From the NCBI GenBank assembly GCA_016706545.1, contig JADJJK010000011.1, positions 181,112 to 245,111 on the forward strand: 64,000 nucleotides of DNA, written 5' to 3'. Of the stretch, positions 38,880 through 48,928 are shown piece by piece; the stretch's first letter is position 1, and each line of letters opens with the position of its first letter. The notes beneath the pieces are model-generated. The model was not told the DNA's origin. It worked only from the letters and a program-made list of their open reading frames with translations, and searched no databases. The position numbers and the translations under genes were made by a program. Source of the DNA: Myxococcales bacterium (GTDB taxonomy: Bacteria > Myxococcota_A > Polyangia > Haliangiales > Haliangiaceae).

Positions 38880-39533
38880 ATGCCCCTGGCCGCTGTTCTG
38901 TTCGATCTTGATGGCACGCTCGTCGACTCGGAGCGGGAGTCCGCCGAGGCCATGGCGCGCGCGCTGCGCGACCACGGCGTGCAGATCGAGCAGGAAGATC
39001 GCGACTTCATCGTCGGCCGCTCGTGGGTGGCGATCTACGACCGCCTGCGCGCGCGCTACCCGATCCGGTGGTCGCGTGATGAGCTCATCGCCGCCACCTC
39101 CGAGCACCGAGATCGCGTCTTCGACGAGGTCGGCATCACCACCCTGCCCGGCGCGCTCCGGCTGCTCGAGCTGACGCGCGAGGTGCCACGCGCGCTGGTC
39201 ACCGGCAGCTCGCGCCGCGAGGCGCGCTCGGCCCTCGCCCACCTGGGCGCGCTCGACGCTTTCGGCGCGGTCGTCGCGTCCGAGGACGTGGAGCGCAGCA
39301 AGCCGGCGCCTGATGGCTACCAGGCCGCCATGCGCCAGCTCGGCGTGCCGCCCGAGCGCTGCGTGGTGATCGAGGACTCCGCCCCCGGGATCGCCGCCGG
39401 CAAGGCCGCGGGCTGCGTGGTGATCGCGGTGGCCGCCGGCAACTTCCACGGCTGGGACCAATCCGCGGCCGACCACCTGGTGGCCACGCTCGAGGAGCTG
39501 GATCTCGAGCGGCTCCGCCAGCTCATGCGCTGA
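38880..39533 (+). CDS. HAD-superfamily phosphatase (beta-phosphoglucomutase/phosphoglycolate phosphatase-like)
   Basis: Cytoplasmic haloacid-dehalogenase hydrolase of 217 residues. Motif I is FDLDGTLVDSE, with nucleophile Asp9. Motif II is LVTGSSRRE, motif III Lys is in ERSKPAPDGY, and motif IV is VVIEDSAPGI. The cap lies between motifs I and II, so subfamily I. The substrate cannot be told; such enzymes often act on sugar phosphates or phosphoglycolate. Its stop codon is embedded in a 12-bp tandem array that follows immediately. Confidence 0.92.
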   Translation: MPLAAVLFDLDGTLVDSERESAEAMARALRDHGVQIEQEDRDFIVGRSWVAIYDRLRARYPIRWSRDELIAATSEHRDRVFDEVGITTLPGALRLLELTREVPRALVTGSSRREARSALAHLGALDAFGAVVASEDVERSKPAPDGYQAAMRQLGVPPERCVVIEDSAPGIAAGKAAGCVVIAVAAGNFHGWDQSAADHLVATLEELDLERLRQLMR

Positions 39534-39708
39534 CCGAGGCGTTGACGAGGCGCTGACCGAGGCGTTGACGAGGCGCTGACCGAGGCGCTGACCGAGGCGC
39601 TGACCGAGGCGCTGACCGAGGCGCTGACCGAGGCGCTGACCGAGGCGCTGACCGAGGCGCTGACCGAGGCGCTGACCGAGGCGCTGACCGAGGCGTTGAC
39701 CGAGGCGA
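39528..39708. repeat. 12-bp tandem repeat array overlapping a stop codon
   Basis: About 14 copies of gctgaccgaggc, with a few 11-bp variants lacking one c near the left end. The first copy contains the TGA of the HAD gene. The array continues to about 39708. It is a simple contiguous repeat, with no spacers. Confidence 0.92.
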
Positions 39709-39767
39709 GACGACGGCGCGAGACCGCGAGACCGCGAAGCAGCGAGCCGTCGCCCGCGACGCCCGCG

Positions 39768-40700
39768 CTACCCCTGCTCGGCGCGGCGACGCGCGCGCGC
39801 CTGCTTGCCCAGGTGCGCCTTGAGGTACTTCGAGGGCAGGTCATGGCCGACGAACGAGGCGGCCAGGCGCGACGCCTCGACGAGCTTGTCCAGATCGATG
39901 CCGGTCTCGATGCCCATGGCGTGCAGCATGGCCACCAGGTCGTCGGTGGCCAGGTTGCCTGCCGCGCCGGGCGCGTACGGGCAGCCGCCCAGCCCGCCGG
40001 CCGAAGAGTCGATGGTGGTGATGCCCATGGTCATCGACACCAAGCAGTTGGCGAGCGCGGTGCCCTGGGTGTCATGAAAGTGGACCGCCAGCCGATCGGC
40101 AGGGTGGCGCGCCAGGAGCTGCCCCAGCACGTCCTCCACCTGCCGCGGGTTCGCCACCCCGATGGTGTCGCCCAGCGAGATCTGATAGACGCCCATCTCC
40201 AGGAGCCGCGCCGACAGGTGCAGCACCGCGGACGGCGCGACGTCCCCCTCGTAAGGGCAGCCAAACACCGTCGAGACATAGGCGCGGACCTGCAGCCCCA
40301 GCGCGAGCGCAGGCGGCACCACCTCTTCGAAGGCGGTCAGGGTGTCGTCGATCGTCTTGTTGACGTTCTGCTTGTTGTGCGTCTCGGAGGCGGACAGGAA
40401 CACCGCCACCTCCTTCATGCCGGCGGCCACCGCGTTGTCGAGCCCGCGCCGGTTGGGCACCAGCGCGGACATGCGCACGCCCGCTGGCCGCCGCACGCCG
40501 CGCGCCACCTCCACCGAGTCGGCGAGCTGCGGGATCCACTTGGGGCTCACGAAGCTCGTGATCTCGAGGTGCCGCAGCCCAGCGTCGATGAGCGCGTCGA
40601 TGAAGCGCAGCTTGTCCGCGGTGGGGACCTGCCGGGCCTCGTTCTGCAGCCCATCGCGCGGTCCCACTTCGTAGACCGTGACTCGTTCCGGGAGCTTCAT
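39768..40700 (-). CDS. mvaB: Hydroxymethylglutaryl-CoA lyase
   Basis: Cleaves HMG-CoA to acetoacetate and acetyl-CoA in leucine catabolism (also called liuE). 310 residues. Motifs: VTVYEVGPRDGLQNE (metal-binding Asp), HFHDTQGTALAN, and GLGGCPYAPGAAGN with the catalytic Cys, as in authentic lyases. The start at 40700 is normal. With the enoyl-CoA hydratase gene 1 kb away it forms a plausible leucine-degradation pair, although they are separated by an inverted-repeat element and a small lipoprotein gene. Confidence 0.97.
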   Translation of the reverse strand: MKLPERVTVYEVGPRDGLQNEARQVPTADKLRFIDALIDAGLRHLEITSFVSPKWIPQLADSVEVARGVRRPAGVRMSALVPNRRGLDNAVAAGMKEVAVFLSASETHNKQNVNKTIDDTLTAFEEVVPPALALGLQVRAYVSTVFGCPYEGDVAPSAVLHLSARLLEMGVYQISLGDTIGVANPRQVEDVLGQLLARHPADRLAVHFHDTQGTALANCLVSMTMGITTIDSSAGGLGGCPYAPGAAGNLATDDLVAMLHAMGIETGIDLDKLVEASRLAASFVGHDLPSKYLKAHLGKQARARRRAEQG

Positions 40701-41119
40701 CGGAGGCCTTCCGCGTACACGAGCTGACCTTAGTCTGCCAGCCGCGGTCTATCAACCTACCGTACCGCGGGCGGCGTCCTTCCTCGCCAGATCTGCGCTT
40801 GGACCGATGCGCCGCGGCCCAGGGCCACGGCCGCGCCACAGCGGCTGCATCGCCACGGCGTCGTCGCTGCATCCGCGGCGTATCCGTGGCGCATCGGCGG
40901 GCGACGCGGTACCACAGGGTCATGAACCGCGCCGGACCGGGTCTAGCACTACTGCGTCAGTCCACCATCGGCTGCGACCGTCGCGGCGCGGGCACCTCGC
41001 GACGTACGTCCGGTGCTCGCTCCTCGTGTGGAACCACCACACTCGTCGCTGCGCTCCGGGCGTGCGCCGCGATCTGCCTCCCGCCGCTTGGTCTCGCTCG
41101 ACGTTGCACTGACGCAGTA
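40701..41119. other. Gene-free stretch carrying the inverted-repeat element
   Basis: About 420 bp without a gene between mvaB and the small lipoprotein. From 40943 onward it consists of a 19-bp-inverted-repeat element (annotated separately). The first 240 bp (40701-40942) hold only short GC repeats (ccacggccgcgccacagcgg) and no convincing promoter. Confidence 0.5.
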
Positions 41120-41126
41120 GTGCTAG
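40943..41126. mobile_element. 184-bp MITE-like element with 19-bp perfect terminal inverted repeats
   Basis: The left end CTAGCACTACTGCGTCAGT (40943-40961) is an exact reverse complement of the right end at 41108-41126. If CTAG at each tip is a target duplication, the true inverted repeat is 15 bp (CACTACTGCGTCAGT), and the palindromic CTAG fits the YTAR target of IS5-family transposases (recalled). It encodes no transposase and holds a palindromic 68-nt repeat. It may be a miniature element mobilised in trans. Confidence 0.7.
41001..41068 (+). repeat. 68-nt palindromic repeat, copy A (inside the 184-bp element)
   Basis: Aligned without gaps, about 55 of 68 positions match the reverse complement of copy B at 45711-45778. 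The middle folds as GTGTGG/CCACAC. Probably a REP-like dispersed palindrome. Confidence 0.6.
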
Positions 41127-41545
41127 CCACCCTGCTCGCCACCTCTCCTGCGAGGACGACGCCGCCCAGCCGAGCCGCCGTGGCGCTGGTCTTGCTGCTC
41201 GCCGCCTGTGGCGGCAAGAGCCCCGCGGCGGGAGCGCCGTCGACCCCGCCCGGCTCGTCTGTGGCGCCCAGGACTGGCACCCCGGCCTCCCCCGAAGCCC
41301 CCGCCGCTCCCAAGGACCGCGCGATCACCGAGCGCGAGTGCGAACAGCTCGCGGACCACCTGGTGGAGCTGAGCCTCGCCGAGCCGCGCGCGCCACGCGC
41401 CGAGCCCTACACCGCCGAGGACGCCGAGGCCGCCAAGCGCGAGCTGCGGGCATCGATGAAGCCGGCGTGCGCCACGCTGTCCCGCGGCGCCCTGGATTGT
41501 GCGCTACGCGCGCCGAGCAGCGCCGCGCTGGCAGCTTGCCAGTGA
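41120..41545 (+). CDS. Small lipoprotein, hypothetical
   Basis: No family recognised. About 141 residues. The lipobox is AVALVLLLAACGG, with Cys around residue 30. A Ser/Pro/Ala-rich spacer follows, then a helical segment with paired Cys (ERECEQLADHLVEL, MKPACATLSRGALDCAL) suggesting a disulfide-bonded domain. The start is uncertain. GTG 41120 lies inside the right terminal repeat of the 184-bp element; GTG 41180 would leave a signal too short and without a positive n-region. Insertion may therefore have replaced the original 5' end. Plus strand, ahead of the minus-strand hydratase gene. Confidence 0.55.
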   Translation: MLATLLATSPARTTPPSRAAVALVLLLAACGGKSPAAGAPSTPPGSSVAPRTGTPASPEAPAAPKDRAITERECEQLADHLVELSLAEPRAPRAEPYTAEDAEAAKRELRASMKPACATLSRGALDCALRAPSSAALAACQ

Positions 41546-41656
41546 ATCAACGCCGCCCGCGGGTGGCATCGGCGAGCACCGGCGAGCATCAAGCGGCATC
41601 AGCGGCATCGGCGGCATCGGCGGACATCGGTGGGCTTCCGCGACCGCGCCGCCGGT

Positions 41657-42439
<783 letters not shown>

Positions 42440-42573
42440 GCGGTGAACCATACAACCGAAGCGCAGGCCATGGAAACCACCAGGCTCCATGTCGGTTGAC
42501 AGCCCACGCTCGGGGTCGCCAATTGGCGACGGCCCGCTCGCGCGCGCCACGGCGAACCTGCTAGCGTGCGCGC

Positions 42574-43452
42574 ATGGTGCTGTGGTTCGCCGCGCTGCTG
42601 GGCGTCGTGCAGGGTCTGACAGAGTTCATTCCAGTCTCCTCGTCGGCACATCTGCGCCTGGTGGCGGCGTGGTTGGGCCAGCCCGATGCTGGCGCCGCCT
42701 ACACTGCAGTGCTGCAGCTCGGCACCCTGCTGGCGGTGATCACGTACTTCGCCAAGGACCTGTGGGCCCTGGCGGGAGCGGTGATGCGAAACCCCACCGG
42801 CGAGCAGGCCCGCCTGGTGTGGAAGCTGGGGCTGGCCTCGGTGCCGCTGGCCTTGGCCGGCATCTCGCTCGAGTCCTACATCACCGGGGATCTGCGCCGC
42901 CTCGAGATCGTCGCCAGCGCCCTGCTCGTGGTCGGCTTCTTGCTGATCGTCATCGACCGGCGCGGCGGCGCTGACCGCTCGGCCGCCGCGCTGACCTGGA
43001 CCGACGTCCTGCTCATCGGCTGTGCCCAGGCGGCGGCGCTGGTCCCCGGCGTGTCACGCTCCGGCTCGACGATCTGCATGGCGCTCCTGCTCGGGATGTC
43101 TCGCGTCGAGGCCGCGCGGTTCTCGTTCTTGCTGTCGATCCCGGCGGTGGCCGGCAGCGGCGCGTTCGAGCTGCGCGCAGCGGTCGGGCAGATCCAGGCG
43201 ATGGGCGGCAACCCGGTGCCCGCGCTGGTGCTGGGCACGGTGATCTCCGGGGTGGTTGGATATGCGTCCATCGCCTGGTTCCTGCGATGGCTCGGCACCC
43301 GGCCCATGGCGGTGTTTGGCATCTATCGCATGGCGCTGGGCGCCCTTGTGCTGGCCGCGCTCGCTGTGGGCTGGCTGCACAATGAGCCGGCTTCTGACAC
43401 ACGTGCGCAATCGCACGTGAAAAACGCCCCTCCCACAGCGGCAGCGCCGTGA
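42574..43452 (+). CDS. uppP: Undecaprenyl-diphosphatase
   Basis: Integral membrane phosphatase recycling undecaprenyl pyrophosphate for peptidoglycan and O-antigen synthesis; also called BacA (bacitracin resistance). 292 residues, about eight helices. The two diagnostic motifs are present: GVVQGLTEFIPVSSSAHL near residue 10 and LVPGVSRSGSTI near residue 155, carrying the conserved Arg/Ser. The ATG at 42574 begins directly at the first helix. The C-terminal 20 residues are a Ser/Ala-rich tail. The following PEGA gene starts 45 bp downstream on the same strand. Confidence 0.97.
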   Translation: MVLWFAALLGVVQGLTEFIPVSSSAHLRLVAAWLGQPDAGAAYTAVLQLGTLLAVITYFAKDLWALAGAVMRNPTGEQARLVWKLGLASVPLALAGISLESYITGDLRRLEIVASALLVVGFLLIVIDRRGGADRSAAALTWTDVLLIGCAQAAALVPGVSRSGSTICMALLLGMSRVEAARFSFLLSIPAVAGSGAFELRAAVGQIQAMGGNPVPALVLGTVISGVVGYASIAWFLRWLGTRPMAVFGIYRMALGALVLAALAVGWLHNEPASDTRAQSHVKNAPPTAAAP

Positions 43453-43496
43453 GAGTCCTGGTACGTTCTGCTCTGCTGTCCTGGGAGGAATGTCCG

Positions 43497-45698
43497 ATGA
43501 AGATCGCTAGTTTCATCTGCCGCGTGGCCGTATGGGTCCTCGCGCTGACGTTGTCCTTCGGGGCGAGTTTGGCTGCTGCACAAACCTGCCCTCAGGCCAA
43601 GGCCGGCCGGAAATACAAGGTCAAGGTGGACTCCGCGCCGCCGGGGGCCACCGTGTACGTAAACAGCAAGGAGTGCGGCCCCGCTGGCGTCACGCCGTGG
43701 GCCGGCACCCTGACCGCGGGGTCCTACACCGTGATCGTGGAGCTGGAAGGCTACACGCCAGCGAGCAAGCCCTTCACCGTCAAGCGCGCGCGCGCGGTGC
43801 AAGAGCTGTTCGTCCCGCTGGTCAAGAAGGCGGATCCGCCGCGGATCGACGTTCGCGCGGACGCTGACAAGAACCTGTTTGGCGCCCAGCTCTACGTGGA
43901 CGGCGAGCTGCAGGGCCAGATCCCGATGCTGGTCAACGTGGAGCCAGGCCGGCACCAGGTGGAGATCCGCAAGGAGGGCTTCGAGACCTTGACCCAGTGG
44001 ATCACCGCTCGCGAGAACGACAAGATCACCTTGGCGCCCTCGCTGCGCGAGCTGGCCAAGGCCAAGTACGGCACCGTGGTGGTGGAGGCAGATGTCCCTG
44101 ACGCCGAGGTCCTCATCGACGGCAACAAGCACCCGGACAAGACGCCGGCGGTGATCAGCAACGTCATCGAAGGCATCCATGTGATCGAGGTGCGCAAGGA
44201 GCCCGCGGTGCCGTGGAAGCAGACCATCCAGGTCAAAGCCAACGAGCAGACCAAGGTGCGCGCCGAGCTCAAGGCCGGCATGGGCGGCGCGGTCGGCACC
44301 ATCAGCGTGCTGTCCAACATCTCCGGCGCCAAGGTCTTCCTGGACGGCCGCGAGGTCGGCGTGGTGCCGTTCGACATCAAGGACGTCAAGCCAGGTGAGC
44401 ACGTGGTGGAGGTCAAGGCGGCCGGATACCAGACCCGCGAGGAGCGGGTGGTCATCAACGCCGGCAGCACGGAGATCCGCAAGATGGACCTCACGCCGGA
44501 GATGTCGCCCAACCAGGGCACGATCAAGGTGGTCTCGCCGGTCCCGGAGGCGGAGGTCTTCATTGACGGCGCGGGCGTCGGCAAGGTTCCGCAAGAGAAG
44601 CGGGCCGCCGCTGGCGAGCACTTCGTGGTGGTCAAGCTGCCGGGGTACAAGTCCTTCGAGCAGAAGGTTCGCCTGGAAGCCGGTCAGTCGCTGACGGTGT
44701 CCGCCGAGCTCAAGGCGGTGGGCCGCCTGCGCATCCTGTCCAACCCGCTGGGCGCCAGCGTGATGATTAACGGTATGGAGAACGGCAAGACCCCGCTCGA
44801 CACCGAGGTCGAGGTGGGCGAGACCGTGGTCCGCATCGAGAAGCCGGGCTACAACGGCACCGAGCGTACGGTCACCATCGAGGGCGGCAAGACCGAGACC
44901 ATCTCTGCCGACCTGATGGTGTCCGGGCCGTCGGAGGCGGAGTCCAGCTCGGAGCAGCGCGGCCTGTCCTCGTACAGCGCGCGCACGCTGCCGCGCAACC
45001 GCGCCACGATCGACATGATCTCCGGCTACCCGTACTACATGGAGGGCCGCATCAACGTGGGCTTTGGCCGGATGAAGCAGTTCGGCTTCGACGCCGGCGT
45101 TGGCGTGCGCACCTTGTTCGCGCGCTCCGAGATCGGCCTTGGCGCTCGCCTGCAGTTCATCGACAGCAACCCGCTGTCGGTGGGCGCGTTCACGGATCTG
45201 TGGTGGGGCAGCGCGCTGCTCGACGACAGCAAGCGCAACGGCGTGACCTGGAACCTGGGCGCCGCCGCCTCGCTGACCGCGCTGAGCAAGGTGACCATCA
45301 CCGGCCGCCTGTACGCCAACATCTGGAGCGACCGGCACTGCCCGGAGCTGAACGGCAACACCTTCGACGGCGAGCCCATCGAGACCTGTGAGCGCTACCT
45401 CAGCCGCGCCATCAACAACCAGACGCCCAATGACTTCACGCAGGAAGATCGGCTGCGCGCCGAGGCGCTCACCGAGCTGTCCGGACGAGACTTCTTCAAC
45501 AGCCGGGAGAGCGGCGCGCGGATGATGGTGTCCATCGCTGGCGAAGTGGCGCTGTACCAGCACTGGAACTTGCTTGGCATCCTGGAGATCGCGCCGTTCC
45601 AGGACGAACGCGCGCTGTTCACCAACCTGTTCTCGCGGTCGATGCCAGAGAGCGACCTGGGCATCTACCTGCGCCTGGGCGCGACGTACAAGTTCTAG
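43497..45698 (+). CDS. PEGA-repeat outer-membrane beta-barrel protein
   Basis: 733 residues from ATG 43497, with a strong gggaggaa Shine-Dalgarno at 43483-43490. The signal peptide (about residues 1-31) ends AAAQ. Six PEGA-type beta domains (about residues 35-475) carry the repeated pattern GAxVxxDGxxxGxxP, e.g. PEAEVFIDGAGVGKVP and GAKVFLDGREVGVVP. The last about 210 residues are beta-strand rich, with alternating aromatics (YYMEGRINVGFGRMKQFGFD), and end LGIYLRLGATYKF, the C-terminal Phe typical of outer-membrane barrels. PEGA modules often bind surface polysaccharide or S-layer-like material. A 68-nt palindrome sits just past the stop. Confidence 0.88.
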   Translation: MKIASFICRVAVWVLALTLSFGASLAAAQTCPQAKAGRKYKVKVDSAPPGATVYVNSKECGPAGVTPWAGTLTAGSYTVIVELEGYTPASKPFTVKRARAVQELFVPLVKKADPPRIDVRADADKNLFGAQLYVDGELQGQIPMLVNVEPGRHQVEIRKEGFETLTQWITARENDKITLAPSLRELAKAKYGTVVVEADVPDAEVLIDGNKHPDKTPAVISNVIEGIHVIEVRKEPAVPWKQTIQVKANEQTKVRAELKAGMGGAVGTISVLSNISGAKVFLDGREVGVVPFDIKDVKPGEHVVEVKAAGYQTREERVVINAGSTEIRKMDLTPEMSPNQGTIKVVSPVPEAEVFIDGAGVGKVPQEKRAAAGEHFVVVKLPGYKSFEQKVRLEAGQSLTVSAELKAVGRLRILSNPLGASVMINGMENGKTPLDTEVEVGETVVRIEKPGYNGTERTVTIEGGKTETISADLMVSGPSEAESSSEQRGLSSYSARTLPRNRATIDMISGYPYYMEGRINVGFGRMKQFGFDAGVGVRTLFARSEIGLGARLQFIDSNPLSVGAFTDLWWGSALLDDSKRNGVTWNLGAAASLTALSKVTITGRLYANIWSDRHCPELNGNTFDGEPIETCERYLSRAINNQTPNDFTQEDRLRAEALTELSGRDFFNSRESGARMMVSIAGEVALYQHWNLLGILEIAPFQDERALFTNLFSRSMPESDLGIYLRLGATYKF

Positions 45699-45710
45699 AA
45701 CACCGAGGCG

Positions 45711-45778
45711 GGCGCACGCCCGAAGCGCAGCGAGGAGCGTAGTCGCCCTACGTGACGAGCGAGCATCGGACGTACGCC
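45711..45778 (-). repeat. 68-nt palindromic repeat, copy B (downstream of the PEGA gene)
   Basis: Starts 13 bp after the PEGA stop. The centre CGTAG-tcgcc-CTACG folds, and outer arms (gggcgcacgcccgaa / cggacgtacgcccg) pair imperfectly. It matches copy A in the opposite orientation at about 55 of 68 positions. It may also act as a 3'-end stabilising hairpin. Confidence 0.65.
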
Positions 45779-45843
45779 CGAAGGAGCCCGCAAGGTCTCG
45801 TCGCAGCAGGCCTTCAACCGTTCGGTGTTCCAGGGTCGCCCAG

Positions 45844-46962
45844 CTACCAGCGCCGGACCAGCGCTGCCAGCCGGTGGCGCAAGCCGCGAGCTGGACCGGC
45901 CAGCTCCTCGCTGACCTTGGGCGCGCCGGACCGCGCGGAGGCCGCCGCCGCCGCGGTCGGCGTGATCTCCGCCACCGGCGTCACCGCCGATGGATCATCC
46001 GCGCGCAGCCCAAGGCCCATCGCGCGGCGGGCCTCCACGACCGAGCGCGCCAGCAGCCCATGCAGATCCTTGCCGCTGTGGGCGCGGCGGATCACCATCG
46101 ATAGCTCGCGGCCCATGTCGCGCACGCTCGGGAAGCGCTCTGCGCTCTGCGCGGACAGCGCGCGCTGGATGACGGTGACCAGGCCGGGCGGCACATCGGG
46201 GCGCAGCGCGCGCAAAGGCGGGACCCGGCACTCGCGCAGCTTGACGAAGGTCTCGTAGTCCGTTTGCCCGTCAAACAACTTGCGGCCCACCAGCGACTCC
46301 CACAGCACCGAGCCGCTCGCGAACTGATCGGACGACGGCATCGGCCGGCCGCCGGAGACGATCTCCGGCGCCAGATACGACATCTTGCCTTTGACCACGC
46401 CCGCGTCCGTCGTCTCCTCTGGCCGGTCCGCGGTGAGCGCGAGCCCGAAATCGATCACCTTGACCACGCCGCGCGTGGTGAGGAGCACGTTGTGCGGCGA
46501 GACGTCGCGATGCACCACCGGGACCACCGCGCCATCCGCGGTCTGGCGCTCGTGAGCCGAGCCGAGCCCGCGCGCGATGCCCACGCCGATGGCGGCCACC
46601 AGCTCCCAGCCGGTGGACTCGCCCCGCTGCGCGTGCCACTTGATCCAGGTCCCGAGATCGATGCCGTCGATCCACTCCATGATCATGAAGTAGTTGCCGT
46701 CCTCGGCGACGAAGTCGTGGACCTCGGCCAGGTTTGGCGACTGCAACGCCGCGCCCACCCGCGCCTCCTCGACGAACATCTTGACGTACGGGGTCTGCAG
46801 CGCGAGCGCGGCGTGCATGCGCTTGATGGCGATGGGTCGAGAGAAGCCCCAGTCGCCGCAGACCCGGCCGCGCCAGACATCTGCCATGCCGCCGCGCCCT
46901 GCCACCTCCACCAGCTCGTAGCGGCCAGCGATGACCGTGCCAGGCTGGGGTTCGGGCACCAT
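45844..46962 (-). CDS. Eukaryote-like Ser/Thr protein kinase
   Basis: 372-residue soluble kinase of the bacterial STPK class. The glycine loop is AGRGGMADVWRG, catalytic Lys is in AIKRMH, the catalytic loop is VVHRDVSPHNVLL (Asp and Asn present), and the activation segment is VIDFGLAL followed by KGKMSYLAPE. The C-terminal 60 residues are a Pro/Ala/Thr-rich tail with no transmembrane segment, so cytoplasmic. Targets are unknown. It lies about 213 bp after ruvB on the same strand with a 20-bp palindrome between them, so it may be independently controlled. Confidence 0.95.
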   Translation of the reverse strand: MVPEPQPGTVIAGRYELVEVAGRGGMADVWRGRVCGDWGFSRPIAIKRMHAALALQTPYVKMFVEEARVGAALQSPNLAEVHDFVAEDGNYFMIMEWIDGIDLGTWIKWHAQRGESTGWELVAAIGVGIARGLGSAHERQTADGAVVPVVHRDVSPHNVLLTTRGVVKVIDFGLALTADRPEETTDAGVVKGKMSYLAPEIVSGGRPMPSSDQFASGSVLWESLVGRKLFDGQTDYETFVKLRECRVPPLRALRPDVPPGLVTVIQRALSAQSAERFPSVRDMGRELSMVIRRAHSGKDLHGLLARSVVEARRAMGLGLRADDPSAVTPVAEITPTAAAAASARSGAPKVSEELAGPARGLRHRLAALVRRW

Positions 46963-47119
46963 GGCCCGCTATGATGGCACGAGTGGCCGGTGCCCGATAC
47001 TGCGACCTCTCGCGCAGCAGGGCGTGTCACGAGCCGCTACTAACAGACCGAGACCCGAGGCCATGGGGTCAGGGCTTCCCAGCGCGGGGCCGCGACAGAA
47101 CGTCCACAGAGAGTCCGTC

Positions 47120-47139
47120 GACGTCCGTCGACGGACGTC
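47120..47139. promoter_or_regulatory. Perfect 20-bp palindrome upstream of the kinase gene
   Basis: GACGTCCGTCGACGGACGTC is a perfect self-complementary 20-mer with no spacer, 158 bp upstream of the kinase start and just past the ruvB stop. Direct copies of gtccgtcgac precede it. It could be a dimeric regulator site; no T-tract follows on either strand. Confidence 0.45.
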
Positions 47140-47175
47140 CACGTTCAGAGTTCCGACGCGAAGCGCAAGACCAGC

Positions 47176-48282
<1,107 letters not shown>

Positions 48283-48304
48283 CGGGCTCACCGTGGCTGC
48301 GCGA

Positions 48305-48928
48305 TCACCGTGGCATGCTGCGCAGCGCCTGTCGTAGCAGCCCTTCGAGGGTGTCGCCAGGCGTGGCGGGGATTTCGGCCACCGCCTGCTCGGCCTCGGA
48401 GGCGCGCCAGCCCATGCTGACCAGCGCCGAGATGACCTCCGCGCGCAGCGGGTGGAGGGTGCGCGGGCTGCCCGAGGCCGCCGCCGCCGGGCGCACCGCG
48501 CCCTCGGCGTTCCACGACAAGAGCAGCATCTCGCACTTCTCCCGCAGCTCCACCACCAGGAGCTCCGCGGTCTTCTTGCCGACGCCGCGGATGCGGGTCA
48601 GGCCTCCGACATCGCCGCGCGCGATCAGCTCTCCGAGATCTCGAGGCGACGAGCCGGACAGGATGGCGCTGGCGGTGGACGGACCGACGTTCTTCACCGT
48701 GATCAGGAGATCGAACAGGCGGCGCTCGGCGGCGTCGATGAAGCCGTACAGCGAGATCTTGTTCTCCTGCGCCTGGGTGAACACCCGCAGGGACACGCGC
48801 TCCCCCAGCGCCGGGAGCTGCGCCAGGGTGTACGCGGAGCACGCCACCTCGTACCCGACGCCGCCGCAGTCGATGACCACGTCGGTGCCGTCCCGGTCGA
48901 TGAGCGTCCCGGTCAGCCGCGCGATCAT
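48305..48928 (-). CDS. ruvA: Holliday junction DNA helicase subunit RuvA
   Basis: Binds four-way junctions as a tetramer and loads RuvB. 207 residues from ATG 48928. The start MIARLTGTLIDRDGTDVVID is the RuvA OB-fold. Helix-hairpin-helix motifs follow (ITVKNVGPSTASAILSG, LTRIRGVGKKTAELLVVEL), and the C-terminal domain III (AEVISALVSMGWRASEAEQA) contacts RuvB. Its ATG overlaps the ruvC TGA by 4 bp (ATGA), and ruvB starts 22 bp after its stop, so translation is coupled. Confidence 0.96.
   Translation of the reverse strand: MIARLTGTLIDRDGTDVVIDCGGVGYEVACSAYTLAQLPALGERVSLRVFTQAQENKISLYGFIDAAERRLFDLLITVKNVGPSTASAILSGSSPRDLGELIARGDVGGLTRIRGVGKKTAELLVVELREKCEMLLLSWNAEGAVRPAAAASGSPRTLHPLRAEVISALVSMGWRASEAEQAVAEIPATPGDTLEGLLRQALRSMPR

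Noticed and set aside
39528..39708. CRISPR array
   Set aside because: Repeat units are contiguous with no spacers, no cas gene nearby; it is a simple tandem array.
43323..45563. 746-residue minus-strand frame
   Set aside because: Antisense of the PEGA gene; Asp/His-rich and without a family.
45699..45843. Plain intrinsic terminator for the PEGA gene
   Set aside because: The palindrome at 45711-45778 lacks a T-tract and has a second copy elsewhere, so a REP-like repeat fits better.
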